This document shows positions 44,886-54,800 of a stretch of 64,000 nucleotides of DNA, piece after piece. Position 1 is the first letter of the stretch, and every line of letters begins with the position of its first letter. Below the pieces are notes generated by a model. That model had not been told where the DNA came from. It saw only the letters and a program-made list of their open reading frames with translations, and ran no database searches. The position numbers were made by a program, and so were the translations under genes. The DNA comes from Candidatus Proximibacter danicus (GTDB taxonomy: Bacteria > Pseudomonadota > Gammaproteobacteria > Burkholderiales > Rhodocyclaceae): the NCBI GenBank assembly GCA_016710885.1, contig JADJUC010000012.1, positions 62,001-126,000 of the forward strand, in the 5' to 3' direction.

Positions 44886-45824
44886 CTACTTCCCCCGCCG
44901 CCCCCGCACCGTTTCCAGGTGCTTGCACAAAATCTCCGTCCCTTCCAGCAGCCGCGGCGTGTGGCGCTGGATCAGTTCCGGTGGCACGAAGAAGAGGTTG
45001 TCGCGCTTCACGGCCTCGATGCTGGTCCATTTCTTCCAGTCGTCGAGCCATTCGGGGCGCGATTCGTCCATGCCGCTGGCGACGATGGCCTCGGGGTTGG
45101 CGGCGATCACCGCTTCCACGGTCACCGTCGGCGCCAGCTGTTCCAGCTTTTCGAAAACGTTTTCGCCGCCGCACAGGCGGATGGCGTCGGAGATGATCTG
45201 GTTCTTGCCGATGGTCATCAGTGGCTGCTTCCAGATCTGGTAGAAGGTGCGTACCGAGGGCCGCTTGCTGTAGCGCCCGGTGAGCGTTGCCAGCCGCTCG
45301 CGAAAAGCTGTGGCGGCGCCTTGCGCAGTTGCCGTGGTGCCGGCCAACTGGCCGAGGCGCTCTATTTCGCTGGCGACATCCTCGATGCGGTTCGGTTGCG
45401 AGATGTAGATCGGGAAACCCATGCCCTCGAGTTTGTCGATGTGCGCTGCGGCGTTCCCGCTTTGCCAGGCGACGATCAGATCCGGCTTGAGCGCGGCGAT
45501 GGTTTCGAGGTCAAAGCGCGAGTAGCCGCCCACTCGCTGGATCTTCTTCGCTGCTTCTGGATAGTCGCTGTATTCCACCGTGCCAACGATCTGCGCGCCG
45601 GCGCCGGCGGCGAACAGGGTTTCGGTCATGTGCGGCGCAAGGCTGATGATGCGCTTTGCCGGCTGCGCGAGACGCACGGTATTGCCGACATCGTCGCGCA
45701 CGGAGACCTCGGCAAATGCGTTTCCGGCGAGGAAACCGCTAACCACAGAGACACAGAGACACAGAGAAAATCCGAAACTCGCGTTATGCATTTCTCTGTG
45801 CGCTCTGTGTCTCTGTGGTGTCAT
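44886..45824 (-). CDS. btuF: Vitamin B12 ABC transporter substrate-binding protein BtuF
   Basis: A 312-residue periplasmic cobalamin-binding protein. The type III binding fold begins RIISLAPHMTETLFAAGAGA and continues VGTVEYSDYPEAAKKIQRVG. The ATG at 45824 overlaps the cobC stop (ATGA). Its signal peptide, ending SGFLAGNAFA, is encoded by the CACAGAG inverted repeat: the hydrophobic core FSLCLCVSVV is repeat text. Such a signal is serviceable but of odd origin. btuC and btuD are not in the window. Confidence 0.85.
   Translation of the reverse strand: MTPQRHRAHREMHNASFGFSLCLCVSVVSGFLAGNAFAEVSVRDDVGNTVRLAQPAKRIISLAPHMTETLFAAGAGAQIVGTVEYSDYPEAAKKIQRVGGYSRFDLETIAALKPDLIVAWQSGNAAAHIDKLEGMGFPIYISQPNRIEDVASEIERLGQLAGTTATAQGAATAFRERLATLTGRYSKRPSVRTFYQIWKQPLMTIGKNQIISDAIRLCGGENVFEKLEQLAPTVTVEAVIAANPEAIVASGMDESRPEWLDDWKKWTSIEAVKRDNLFFVPPELIQRHTPRLLEGTEILCKHLETVRGRRGK
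45742..45819. repeat. CACAGAG/CTCTGTG inverted repeat, copy 2, within btuF start
   Basis: Left arm 45742-45769 and right arm 45791-45819 are inverted; the outer 17 bp pair perfectly and the inner 9 with one bulge, around a loop of about 20 nt. It is related to 26881-26942 and forms the first codons of btuF. Confidence 0.85.
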
Positions 45825-46819
45825 GGTGTTTTCGTTTTCCATTCTTCGATGGCGGCAGCGAGGCGCTGCCATTCGGTTTCGTTGCCCGGCAGGCCGAAGC
45901 GTAGGCCGGGGATATCTGAAAAAAGGCGGACAAGGATGCCGCGTAGCGCCAGAAAATCATGCAGTGCAGTCGCCTCTGCGCAGGGCAGCCAGTGGAAGAG
46001 TGCGTTGCCGCCACCCTCACCGAGCGGGGCGAGCAGGGCGGCCAGACGTGCGCTCGCGGCAGCGAGCGTGCGGCGCGTTGCCGTCTGCCAGAGACGATCG
46101 GCCAACGCCGCCGTGGCTACCGCGCGTGATGGATTGCTCACTGCCCACGGGCCGATGGCTTCAGCCATGCGCGCCAGCAAATCGGGCTGGGCAAAGAGGA
46201 AGCCGACACGCGCGCCGGCCAGCCCGAAGAACTTGCCGAGCGAGCGCAACACGATGAGGTTGGGCGCCGCTTCGGTGCCGGCAACATCGGCCACGCAGTT
46301 TTCCGGATCGGCATCGCCGAAGGCTTCGTCGACGACCAGCGTGCCGCCACGCTTTTTCAACTGGGCGGCAGCGTCGAGCAAATCGTCGCGGGCGAACTGC
46401 CGTGCCGTCGGGTTGTTCGGGTTGCACAACAGGATGTTGGGCGTGGCCGCGGCCAGTGCGCGCGCAAACGTGGCGCCCTGCAGGCGGCGCAGCTTGTGGC
46501 CGGCACGCTCCCACGCCTGCGGATGCTCGGCATAGATCGGTGTCAGGCAAGCCACGGCCGCACGCGGCAACAGTGCCGGCAGCCACTGGATGGCGGCCTG
46601 CGAACCGGGCAGGGCGAGCAGGTTGGCGTTGCCGTAATAGGCGGCAGCCGCGGACTCCAGCCCGTCGTTCTCTTCCGGCAGGCGACGCCAGCAATCGGCC
46701 GGCAGCGGCGGCACCGGCCAGGCCTCGGGATTGATACCCGTCGACAGGTCGACCCAATCAGCGAGCGGGATGCCCCACTGCTCGGCGGCCAGGCGCAAAC
46801 GGCCGCCGTGTTCAAGCAT
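45821..46819 (-). CDS. cobD: L-threonine-O-3-phosphate decarboxylase (cobalamin synthesis)
   Basis: A PLP enzyme that makes aminopropanol phosphate for the nucleotide loop (CobD in Salmonella; cobC naming also used). The PLP lysine lies in LRSLGKFFGLAGARVGF and NPNNPTARQFARDDLLD is the aspartate-aminotransferase-fold motif. The start at 46819 (MLEHGGRLRLAAEQWGIPLA) overlaps the cbiB end by 8 bp. The 332-residue length is normal. Confidence 0.92.
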   Translation of the reverse strand: MLEHGGRLRLAAEQWGIPLADWVDLSTGINPEAWPVPPLPADCWRRLPEENDGLESAAAAYYGNANLLALPGSQAAIQWLPALLPRAAVACLTPIYAEHPQAWERAGHKLRRLQGATFARALAAATPNILLCNPNNPTARQFARDDLLDAAAQLKKRGGTLVVDEAFGDADPENCVADVAGTEAAPNLIVLRSLGKFFGLAGARVGFLFAQPDLLARMAEAIGPWAVSNPSRAVATAALADRLWQTATRRTLAAASARLAALLAPLGEGGGNALFHWLPCAEATALHDFLALRGILVRLFSDIPGLRFGLPGNETEWQRLAAAIEEWKTKTP

Positions 46820-47765
46820 GGGTGGCTCCGGCAAACAGCGCGGCCAGCGCGATGAGCACACCAATCGCCAAGGCGCCGACCAGCCATAAGCGCAGGCTGC
46901 GCCGCACCAGTGCCAGTGCGCGCTGGATGTCCAGCGACTGTGGCGCACGCCCTTCGCCGAGCGTCGGTCGCACTTCGAGGTGGCCGTGATAGACGGCCGG
47001 GCCGCCCAGCGAAATCTGCAGCGAGCCCGCGCCGGCAGCCATCACCGGGCCGGCGTTCGGGCTGTCCCAGTGCGGCGCCTGCGCGCGCCAGCAGGCGAGC
47101 GAGCGGCGCGTGTTGCCGAACAGCGCATAGGAGAATGCCGTCAGCCGTGCCGGCAGGTAGTTGAACGCATCGTCCAGCCGCGCAGCGGCGGCGCCGAAAC
47201 GCAGGAAACGCTCGTTGCGGTAGCCCCACATCGCATCCAGCGTGTTGGCCAGGCGGAAGAGCAGCGCGCCCGGCCCGCCGAGCAGGAAGAACCAGAACAG
47301 CGCGCCGAAGACGGCGTCGTTGCCGTTCTCCAGCAGCGATTCGACGGCGGCCTTGGCGACGCCCTCCTCGTTAAGCGCCGAGGTGTCGCGCGAGACCATC
47401 CAGCCGACATGCTCGCGCGCGGCCGCTAGGTTGCCGGCATCAAGATCGGCGGCAACGCGCTCGCCGTGTTCCTCCAGCGCCCGGCCGCCGAGTGCGAAAC
47501 AGAGCAACAGCGGATGCAGCAGCCAGCCGAAGGGCAGGGTGCATAGCCAACCCGCCAGCACTACCAGCGGCAGCACGGCCAGGCTCCAGGCCAGCAGGCC
47601 GAGCAAGCGCGGACCACCGCCAACATTGAGCCGCCCTTCGATCCGCCCGGCCAGCCAGCCGAAGCCGACCAGCGGGTGCCAGCGCTTCGGCTCGCCGAGC
47701 AGGCGATCCAGCGTGGCGCCGGCCATGGCGAACAGGGGCAGAAGGATGGGGCTAGGGATGTGCAC
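46812..47765 (-). CDS. cbiB: Adenosylcobinamide-phosphate synthase CbiB
   Basis: CbiB joins adenosylcobyric acid to aminopropanol phosphate at the inner membrane. The 317 residues contain about five membrane segments and the conserved GEPKRWHPLVGFGWLAGRIE, GRALEEHGE and LDAMWGYRNERF. It is first in the unit cbiB-cobD-btuF. No cobalamin riboswitch is recognisable upstream. Confidence 0.93.
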   Translation of the reverse strand: MHIPSPILLPLFAMAGATLDRLLGEPKRWHPLVGFGWLAGRIEGRLNVGGGPRLLGLLAWSLAVLPLVVLAGWLCTLPFGWLLHPLLLCFALGGRALEEHGERVAADLDAGNLAAAREHVGWMVSRDTSALNEEGVAKAAVESLLENGNDAVFGALFWFFLLGGPGALLFRLANTLDAMWGYRNERFLRFGAAAARLDDAFNYLPARLTAFSYALFGNTRRSLACWRAQAPHWDSPNAGPVMAAGAGSLQISLGGPAVYHGHLEVRPTLGEGRAPQSLDIQRALALVRRSLRLWLVGALAIGVLIALAALFAGATHA

Positions 47766-47831
47766 GAGGAAGAAGTACGAGCGCAGAAAATGGAAAAATT
47801 AAAAAGAGGCCAGGTGGTGCGAGGGCGGAGT

Positions 47832-48194
47832 CTATCGCGTACCGGCACCTTGCTTCGAAAAAGCGAACACCGAGGCGAAGGCTTTGCGCACGGCTTTTTC
47901 ATCAGCGGCGGAAAGATGACCGAGCGCGCCACGTACCAATCGATGGTCAAGCGTGAACAGCTTGAAGCGCACCCGCGACGGTGCAGGCAGGCCGGCGGCG
48001 ACCAGATCAGCCAGCACGCAGTCCTGTGGCCAGGGCGGGTTGTCGGCCGAGGTAATCATCGCCATCACCGAGTGTCCGCTGGGGGCATTGAACTCGGCGC
48101 AGGAGAGAACCAGCGCCGGCCGGTTCTTCGTCGCCGCGCGATCGGTGAAGGGAAATGGCACACGAACGACGTCGAAAGCCTCAAAGCCCACGGT
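47832..48194 (-). CDS. mazF: PemK/MazF-family toxin ribonuclease
   Basis: A 120-residue MazF-type RNase: FEAFDVVRVPFPFTDRAATK, NRPALVLSCAEF and HSVMAMITSADNPPWPQD. I start at the GTG 48194, which overlaps the antitoxin by 14 bp and gives the normal opening. A longer reading to 48311 would lie wholly within the antitoxin gene. Confidence 0.85.
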   Translation of the reverse strand, partial: TVGFEAFDVVRVPFPFTDRAATKNRPALVLSCAEFNAPSGHSVMAMITSADNPPWPQDCVLADLVAAGLPAPSRVRFKLFTLDHRLVRGALGHLSAADEKAVRKAFASVFAFSKQGAGTR

Positions 48195-48411
48195 AGGCTT
48201 CCTCGTCGGCAGCGCCCGCCCATTCGTCCGGCGTGCGCTCGGCAGCGCGCAGGGATTCGAGATCGATTGGCTGGATGCGGCGCACGCGCACGCTGCCGTC
48301 CGCAGCGGCATCCCAAGCGATCAGATCGCCCGGCTTGACACCGAGAGCGGCGCGAATTTCCTGCGGTACTGTGGTCTGGCCTTTGGTGGTGATCTTGGCA
48401 ATGGCAGTCAT
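48181..48411 (-). CDS. mazE: AbrB/MazE-family antitoxin
   Basis: A 76-residue AbrB-fold antitoxin: AIAKITTKGQTTVPQEIRAA is the DNA-binding part, and LESLRAAERTPDEWAGAADE should bind the toxin. It precedes and overlaps mazF. Confidence 0.88.
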   Translation of the reverse strand: MTAIAKITTKGQTTVPQEIRAALGVKPGDLIAWDAAADGSVRVRRIQPIDLESLRAAERTPDEWAGAADEEAYRGL

Positions 48412-48414
48412 GAT

Positions 48415-48429
48415 GTAATCCTGTATTAC
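48415..48429 (-). promoter_or_regulatory. MazE operator-like dyad
   Basis: GTAAT-CCTGT-ATTAC is a perfect dyad 4 bp upstream of the mazE start, and a third ATTAC half-site lies 11 bp further out. It is a likely autoregulatory site. Confidence 0.5.
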
Positions 48430-48527
48430 TTCCTTACCGCATTACGGTACGCCGTGAGGCCGGCAATTGCAAGCGGGCATGCGACAATCCGGGCTTTCCG
48501 GAATTCCCTTTCGACTGTTCCCCGCCG

Positions 48528-50015
48528 ATGGCCTCATTAGTTCCTACCGCGAGCAACGCGACAACGCGCACCCTGATGGTTCAAGGCTGCACCTCCGACG
48601 CCGGCAAGAGCACGCTGGTCGCCGCGCTGTGCCGCATTCTCAAGCGGCGTGGCATTCGCGTTGCCCCGTTCAAGCCGCAGAACATGGCGCTCAATTCCGC
48701 CGTCACCGTCGACGGTGGCGAGATCGGCCGCGCGCAGGCGCTGCAGGCGCTGGCGGCCGGCCTCGAACCGCATACCGACTTCAACCCGGTGTTGCTCAAA
48801 CCCAATACCGACAAGCGCGCGCAGGTCATCATCCACGGCAAGGCGCTGCAGGATTTCGATGCGGTGGCCTATCACGAGTACAAGCCGCGAGCGATGAAGG
48901 CGGTGCTCGAATCCTACGAGCGGCTGTGCGCGCAATACGAATGCGTGGTCGTCGAGGGGGCTGGCAGCCCGGCCGAGATCAACCTGCGCGACCGCGACAT
49001 CGCCAACATGGGCTTTGCCGAAGCCGTCGACTGCCCGGTGATCCTGATCGCCGACATCGACCGCGGTGGTGTCTTCGCCCATCTCGTCGGCACGCTGGAC
49101 CTGCTCTCGCCCTCGGAACAGGCGCGGGTGAAGGGCTTCGTCATCAACCGTTTTCGCGGCGACATCAAGTTGCTCGAATCGGGGCTGGATTGGCTGGAAG
49201 AACGCACCGGCAAACTGGTGATCGGCGTGCTGCCCTACCTGCACGGGCTGTATCTGGACGCCGAGGATGCGCTGCCGCGCGAGGCGATGAAGAAGGGGGC
49301 GACCAAGCTGAAGGTGATCGCCCCGGCCTTTCCGCGCATCTCCAACCACAACGACCTCGACCCGCTGCGCTTCCACCCCGAAGTCGATTTCCGCTTCATC
49401 GGCCCGAACGAGCCGCCTCCCCCTGCCGACCTGATCGTGCTGCCCGGCTCGAAGGCCGTGCAGGCCGACCTTGCCTGGCTGCGCGCCAACGGCTGGGAAG
49501 CGGCGATCCACAAGCACCTGCGCTACGGCGGGAAACTGATCGGCATCTGCGGCGGTTTCCAGATGCTGGGCCGGCAGTTGCATGACCGGCTTGGGCTGGA
49601 AGGCAAGCCGGGCAGCAGCGAAGGCCTCGGCCTGCTCGACTGCGAAACGACGCTGGAATCGGAAAAGCAGTTGAAGAACGTGGCCGGCACGCTGAACCTG
49701 CCGGGCCAGCCGGCAGTGAAGGGCTACGAGATTCACATGGGGGTTACGTCGGGTCCGGCGCTGACCACACCGGCAGCGTCTCTCGACGGCGCCGGTGACG
49801 GCGCAATTTCAGCCGACGGCGCCATTCTCGCCACCTACTGCCACGGCCTGTTCGACGCCCCGGAAGCGCTGGCCGCGCTGTTGCAGTGGGCCGGCGCCGA
49901 CCTTGCCGACACCCACTTCGATGCCGCCACACGGCGCGAAGCTGACATCGACCGCCTGGCCGATGCGGTCGATCAGGCGTTCAGGTGGGAGAAGCTGGCC
50001 GGGCTATTGCCCTGA
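48528..50015 (+). CDS. cobQ: Cobyric acid synthase CobQ
   Basis: CobQ amidates adenosylcobyrinic acid a,c-diamide to cobyric acid. The N-terminal dethiobiotin-synthetase-like ATPase has VQGCTSDAGKSTL, and the C-terminal glutaminase-like domain has LIGICGGFQMLG with the nucleophile Cys and ATYCHGLFD with the His. The length of 495 is standard. It stands alone, facing away from the MazEF pair. Confidence 0.95.
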   Translation: MASLVPTASNATTRTLMVQGCTSDAGKSTLVAALCRILKRRGIRVAPFKPQNMALNSAVTVDGGEIGRAQALQALAAGLEPHTDFNPVLLKPNTDKRAQVIIHGKALQDFDAVAYHEYKPRAMKAVLESYERLCAQYECVVVEGAGSPAEINLRDRDIANMGFAEAVDCPVILIADIDRGGVFAHLVGTLDLLSPSEQARVKGFVINRFRGDIKLLESGLDWLEERTGKLVIGVLPYLHGLYLDAEDALPREAMKKGATKLKVIAPAFPRISNHNDLDPLRFHPEVDFRFIGPNEPPPPADLIVLPGSKAVQADLAWLRANGWEAAIHKHLRYGGKLIGICGGFQMLGRQLHDRLGLEGKPGSSEGLGLLDCETTLESEKQLKNVAGTLNLPGQPAVKGYEIHMGVTSGPALTTPAASLDGAGDGAISADGAILATYCHGLFDAPEALAALLQWAGADLADTHFDAATRREADIDRLADAVDQAFRWEKLAGLLP

Positions 50016-50069
50016 GGGGTGTCTCCGCAAGCGCTGCCAGGCCGCCGCGGGCTTGGCTGTCGCCAAGAA

Positions 50070-50113
50070 TTGACTTGGCCACTTGCCTTGTATAAAGTTA
50101 CTGACCGGTCAGT
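50070..50113 (+). promoter_or_regulatory. Promoter and TetR operator of the efflux operon
   Basis: A TTGACT (50070-50075), short 15-bp spacer and TATAAA (50091-50096) are followed by the perfect 14-bp palindrome ACTGACCGGTCAGT (50100-50113). Palindromes built on TGACCGGTCA are typical TetR/AcrR operators. It lies 18 bp before the TetR start, so autorepression is expected. Confidence 0.75.
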
Positions 50114-50131
50114 CACTAGAACAACCCCGTT

Positions 50132-50815
50132 ATGGAACACGCTGTTTCCTGCACTTCTGCCGACATCGCAGACCTTGCCAACGCTACCGAGCGCTTGCCG
50201 CGTCGGCGGCGCAAGGATGCGCGTCCGTCCGAGCTGACGGCGGCAGCGCTCGATCTCTTTGTTGAAAAGGGGTTTGCTGCAACCCGCCTTGACGATATCG
50301 CCGCCCGTGCGGGGGTTTCCAAGGGCACCCTCTATCTCTACTTCGATAGCAAGGAGACCCTGTTCAAGGCGGTGATCGCGGAAGGCATTGTGCCTGCGCT
50401 AGCCGCCGCCGAACAGCAACTGGCGGATTATCAAGGAAGCGCCGCCGCACTGTTGCGCAGCCTTCTCCTTGGTTGGTGGCAACAGATTGGCAGTACGCGA
50501 ATGGGCGGGGTGGTCAAGCTGATCATTTCCGAGTCGCGCAACTTTCCCGACGTGGCTCAGTATTACCACGATCACGTCATCGTCCGTGGCCGTTCGCTGC
50601 TGCGTAGCGCTTTGCGCCGCGGTATCGATAACGGCGAGTTCCGCAAGATGGATGTCGAATCCTGTATCGACGTCATCATCGCGCCGCTCCTGATGCTGAT
50701 CATCTGGCGCTATTCCTTCTGCTTTTGCGGCAACGATATCCAGCCCGACGCCTATATCGACACGCACTTCGACCTCTTGATCAACGGCCTGATGCCGCCG
50801 GAGGCTCGCACATGA
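50132..50815 (+). CDS. TetR/AcrR-family repressor
   Basis: A 227-residue TetR protein. The helix-turn-helix is ATRLDDIAARAGVSKGTLYL (about 50-69); the C-terminal domain would bind an efflux substrate. It overlaps the membrane fusion protein gene by 4 bp and is first in its operon. Confidence 0.92.
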   Translation: MEHAVSCTSADIADLANATERLPRRRRKDARPSELTAAALDLFVEKGFAATRLDDIAARAGVSKGTLYLYFDSKETLFKAVIAEGIVPALAAAEQQLADYQGSAAALLRSLLLGWWQQIGSTRMGGVVKLIISESRNFPDVAQYYHDHVIVRGRSLLRSALRRGIDNGEFRKMDVESCIDVIIAPLLMLIIWRYSFCFCGNDIQPDAYIDTHFDLLINGLMPPEART

Positions 50816-51894
50816 ACCGCCGGATACGTATCTCCAACCTGTCGGCAGCCTGCATCGTCGTGCTGCTTGCCGCTTGCAGTGATCAAGTGGCGAAAGTTGA
50901 GCCGCTGCGCCCGGTATTGACCGAAGTTGTTGGCACCAGCGCTGCAACCGAGGTATTTGCCTATGCCGGTGAGGTTCGTTCCCGGGTGGAGCAGCCGCTC
51001 GGATTTCGCATCGCCGGGAAAATTACGGAGCGCCTGGTCGATGCCGGGGCTGCCATCAAACCCGGGCAGATTCTCGCGCGCCTTGATCCAGCGGATACGG
51101 CGCTTTCGGCCAGTGCCGCAGCGGCCCAGCATCAGCTTGCCGAAGCGGACGCGCGCCGCTACCGCGAATTGCGCCGCCAGAATTTTGTCAGCCAGGCGGC
51201 GCTCGATAGTCGCGAAACGGCCTTGCAGGCAGCGGCTGCGCAATCCGATCTGGCACGCAACCAGTCGGCCTACACGGTGCTGAAAGCCGACCAGCCGGGG
51301 GTTGTCGGCCAGGTGCTGGCGGAAGTCGGGCAGGTCGTGTCGCCGGGGCAGGCGGTATTCCGCGTCGCGCGTGCCGACACCCTTGAGGTGGCGATTGCCA
51401 TCCCCGAAAGTCGCCTGGCGGAAGCGCGCGCGGCGAGTGCCACCGGTCGCGCTGAAGTGACCCTGTGGGCCGACGACGCGCTCCGCTACCGTGGCCAGTT
51501 GCGCGAGATCGCCGCGATGGCAGATCCGGTAACGCGTACCTATGCAGCGCGAGTGAGCATCGCCGATGCCGATCCGCGTGTTGTCTTCGGCATGACCGCC
51601 ACGGTCCGCTTTCTTGCCAGCGGCGATTCTGAGCGACTGAGCATTCCGCAATCGGCGCTGTTCCAGAACGATGGCAAACCTGCTGTCTGGCTGGTTGGCG
51701 AAGACGGCAGCGTGAGCTTGCGCAATGTCGAGGTCTGGCGGTACGCCGACGAGACGGTAGAGCTCAAATCCGGACTCGCCCGTGGCGAACGCATCGTTGT
51801 CGCCGGCGTACACAAACTGACCAGCGGCGAAAAAATCCGCATCGCCGAGCAGCAAGGCAACACGGTGAAAACGCACAACACGCGCGCCAAATGA
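50812..51894 (+). CDS. RND efflux periplasmic adaptor (membrane fusion) lipoprotein
   Basis: A 360-residue HlyD/AcrA-type adaptor. It starts with a lipoprotein signal (IVVLLAACSD). The lipoyl-like half domains (GKITERLVDAGAAIKPGQIL and LKADQPGVVGQVLAEVGQVV) surround an alpha-hairpin (SASAAAAQHQLAEADARRYR). It links the RND pump to an outer membrane channel; the 4-bp overlaps on both sides show one operon. Confidence 0.93.
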   Translation: MNRRIRISNLSAACIVVLLAACSDQVAKVEPLRPVLTEVVGTSAATEVFAYAGEVRSRVEQPLGFRIAGKITERLVDAGAAIKPGQILARLDPADTALSASAAAAQHQLAEADARRYRELRRQNFVSQAALDSRETALQAAAAQSDLARNQSAYTVLKADQPGVVGQVLAEVGQVVSPGQAVFRVARADTLEVAIAIPESRLAEARAASATGRAEVTLWADDALRYRGQLREIAAMADPVTRTYAARVSIADADPRVVFGMTATVRFLASGDSERLSIPQSALFQNDGKPAVWLVGEDGSVSLRNVEVWRYADETVELKSGLARGERIVVAGVHKLTSGEKIRIAEQQGNTVKTHNTRAK

Positions 51895-54800
51895 GACACC
51901 TCAATCTTTCCGAGTGGGCGCTGCGCCATCGCTCGATGGTGCTGTACCTGATGATCGTGTTGATGGTGGCCGGCACGCTGTCGTACTTCAAGCTGGGACG
52001 CGCCGAAGACCCGGATTTCACCTTCAAGGCGATGGTCGTGCGTACGCTGTGGCCGGGCGCTACCGCACGCGAGGTCGAGCAGCTGGTGACCGAACGTCTG
52101 GAAAAGAAGCTGCAGGAAACGCCATGGGTCGATGTCATCCGCTCCAGTTCGCGTTCCGGCGAGTCGCTGCTGTTCATCATCCTCAAGGACTACACGCCGA
52201 AAAAGGAAGTGCCCGAGGCGTGGTACCAGGTACGCAAGAAAGTCGGCGATATTCGCCAGTCGCTGCCGGCCGGCATCCAGGGACCATTCCTGAACGACGA
52301 GTTCGGCGACACCTTCGTCAGCATCTATGCACTCACGGGCGATGGCTTCGACGCAGGTGCCTTGCGCCAACACGCTGACCGCATTGCGCGCGAGTTGCGC
52401 CAGGTAGCTGACGTCAAGAAAGTCGAGTTGATCGGCGTTCAGGATGAACGTATCTATGTCGAGCTTGCGCCTGCAAAACTGGCAGCACATGGCTTGACAC
52501 CGTCGCACATTGCCGATGCGCTGGCGCGGCAGAATGCCATGGCGCCGGCTGGCTTCTTTGAAACCAGCAGCGATCGCATCCGTCTGCGCCTGTCCGGCGA
52601 TCTGCAGTCGATAGCCAGCATACGCGGCCTGGCGATTGCGGCGAACGGCCGCAACTATCGTCTCGGTGACATCGCCCACGTCCGCCGGGGTTTTGTCGAT
52701 CCGCCGGGGCCGGCAATGCGCGTGCAGGGGCAGGAGGCGGTGGGTATCGCGCTGGCGATGAACAAGGGCGGCGACGTCATTCGACTCGGCGAGCGCCTTC
52801 GCGCTGAATTGAAGCGCCTCGAAGCGGACTTGCCGAAGGGCATCGACGTACACGTCGTCGCCGACCAGCCGGAGATCGTGCAGCAGTCGATCAAGCTTTT
52901 TGTTTCGTCACTTGGTGAGGCCATCGCGATTGTGCTGGCGGTGTCCTTTCTCAGCCTCGGCTTGCGCACCGGAACGGTGGTTGCCCTGTCGATTCCGCTG
53001 GTGCTGGCGGTGACGTTCTTCCTGATGCTGGTCTTCGGTATCGACCTGCAGCGAATTTCGCTCGGGGCCCTGGTGATCGCGCTGGGTCTGCTGGTAGACG
53101 ATGCGATCATTGCCGTCGAAATGATGGTGGTGAAAATGGAGCAAGGCTGGGACCGTTTCCGCGCGGCGACCTTTGCCTACACGTCGACGGCGTTTCCCAT
53201 GCTCACCGGTACGCTGATTACTGCCGCTGGTTTTACGCCGGTCGGCTTCGCCAAATCGGGCGCCGGGGAATACACCTTCTCGATCTTCGCGGTGGTGACC
53301 ATTGCGCTGCTGGTGTCGTGGATCGTGGCCGTGGTTTTCACGCCCTACCTTGGCTACAAGCTGCTTGACCCTAAGAAATTGGCGGCCAAGGCGGCCTTGC
53401 ATGGCGATATCTACGACACGCCGTTCTATCGGCGCTTTCGCCTCCTTGTCGAGTGGTGTGTGCGTCGCCGCTGGATCGTCATCGCCGCCACCCTCGGGCT
53501 CTTCGTGCTGGCGCTGGCCGCGTTCAACAGTGGCGTACAGAAACAGTTCTTTCCGGCCTCCAGTCGTCCTGAATTGCTGATCGATCTGTGGCTGCCGCAG
53601 GGGGCCTCGCTCAAGGCCAGTGAGGCGGTAACCAAGCGTGTCGAGCGTTTGCTGGCCGACGACAAGGAGATGGCGAAGTCGGTCAAATACCTCGCCAGCT
53701 ACACCGGCAACGGCAGCCCGCGCTTCTATCTGCCGCTCGATCTGAAGCTGTTTCACGACAATTTTGCACAGCTGGTAATTACGACCCACAGCAATGAAGC
53801 GCGAGAGGACTTGCGACAGCGTCTGGAGCGCACCTTCGCCGCCGAAAGCGGCGAGTGGAGCGATGTGAGGGCGCGTGTGCTGCGCCTTGAGAATGGCCCG
53901 CCGGTCGGTTACCCGGTCCAGTTCCGGGTTTCTGGCGAGGATCTGAGCGCCTTGCGCAAAGCCGCCGAGGAAGTGGCAACGGTGATGCGTGCCAACCCGC
54001 ATACCGCCGAGGTGAGCTTCGACTGGAACGAAATGGCCAAAGCGGTGCACCTCGACGTCGATCAGGACAGGGCACGGGCGCTTGGCATCAATACGCAGGA
54101 TCTTTCCTTTGCCTTGCAGACCCTGCTGGTCGGAACGAGCGTGACGCAGGTGCGCGAGGGTGATCAACTGGTTGATGTCGTGCTGCGGGCGACGCCGGCC
54201 GATCGGCACGGGCTGTCAGCACTGGCCGATATCAACGTGCCGACGGCAAGCGGGCGCTACGTGCCGCTGGCCCAGGTTGTCAAAATTCGCTATGAACTGG
54301 AAACCGGGCAGATCTGGCGGCGCAACCGCTTGCCGACCGTGACGGTGATGGCCGATATCCGCGACAACACGCAGGCACCGGTGGTTTCAGCACAGATCAA
54401 TGCGCAGCTTGATGCCGTCCGGGCCACGCTGCCGCCCGGTTTCCGCATTGAGGTGGGCGGGGCAACCGAGGAATCGGCAAAGGGCGAGGCATCGATCATG
54501 GCGGTGATGCCGATCATGCTGGTGGGTGTCATCACGCTGTTGATGATCCAGCTGCAGAGCATGAGCCGCACGCTGCTGGTCTTGCTGACGGCCCCTCTGG
54601 GGTTGATCGGCGTGGCCATGGCCTTGCTGCTTTTCAGCGTCCCCTTCGGTTTCGTCGCCAATCTCGGGGTGATCGCGCTCTCCGGAATGATCATGCGTAA
54701 CTCGGTGATTCTGGTTGACCAGATCGAGCAGGACGAGAAGGCGGGCAAGCCGACCTGGGAGGCCATTGTCGGTTCGGCGGTGCGTCGTTTCCGCCCGATC

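Noticed and set aside
47766..47831. Possible cobalamin riboswitch before cbiB
   Set aside because: The gap is too short and lacks a recognisable B12-box.
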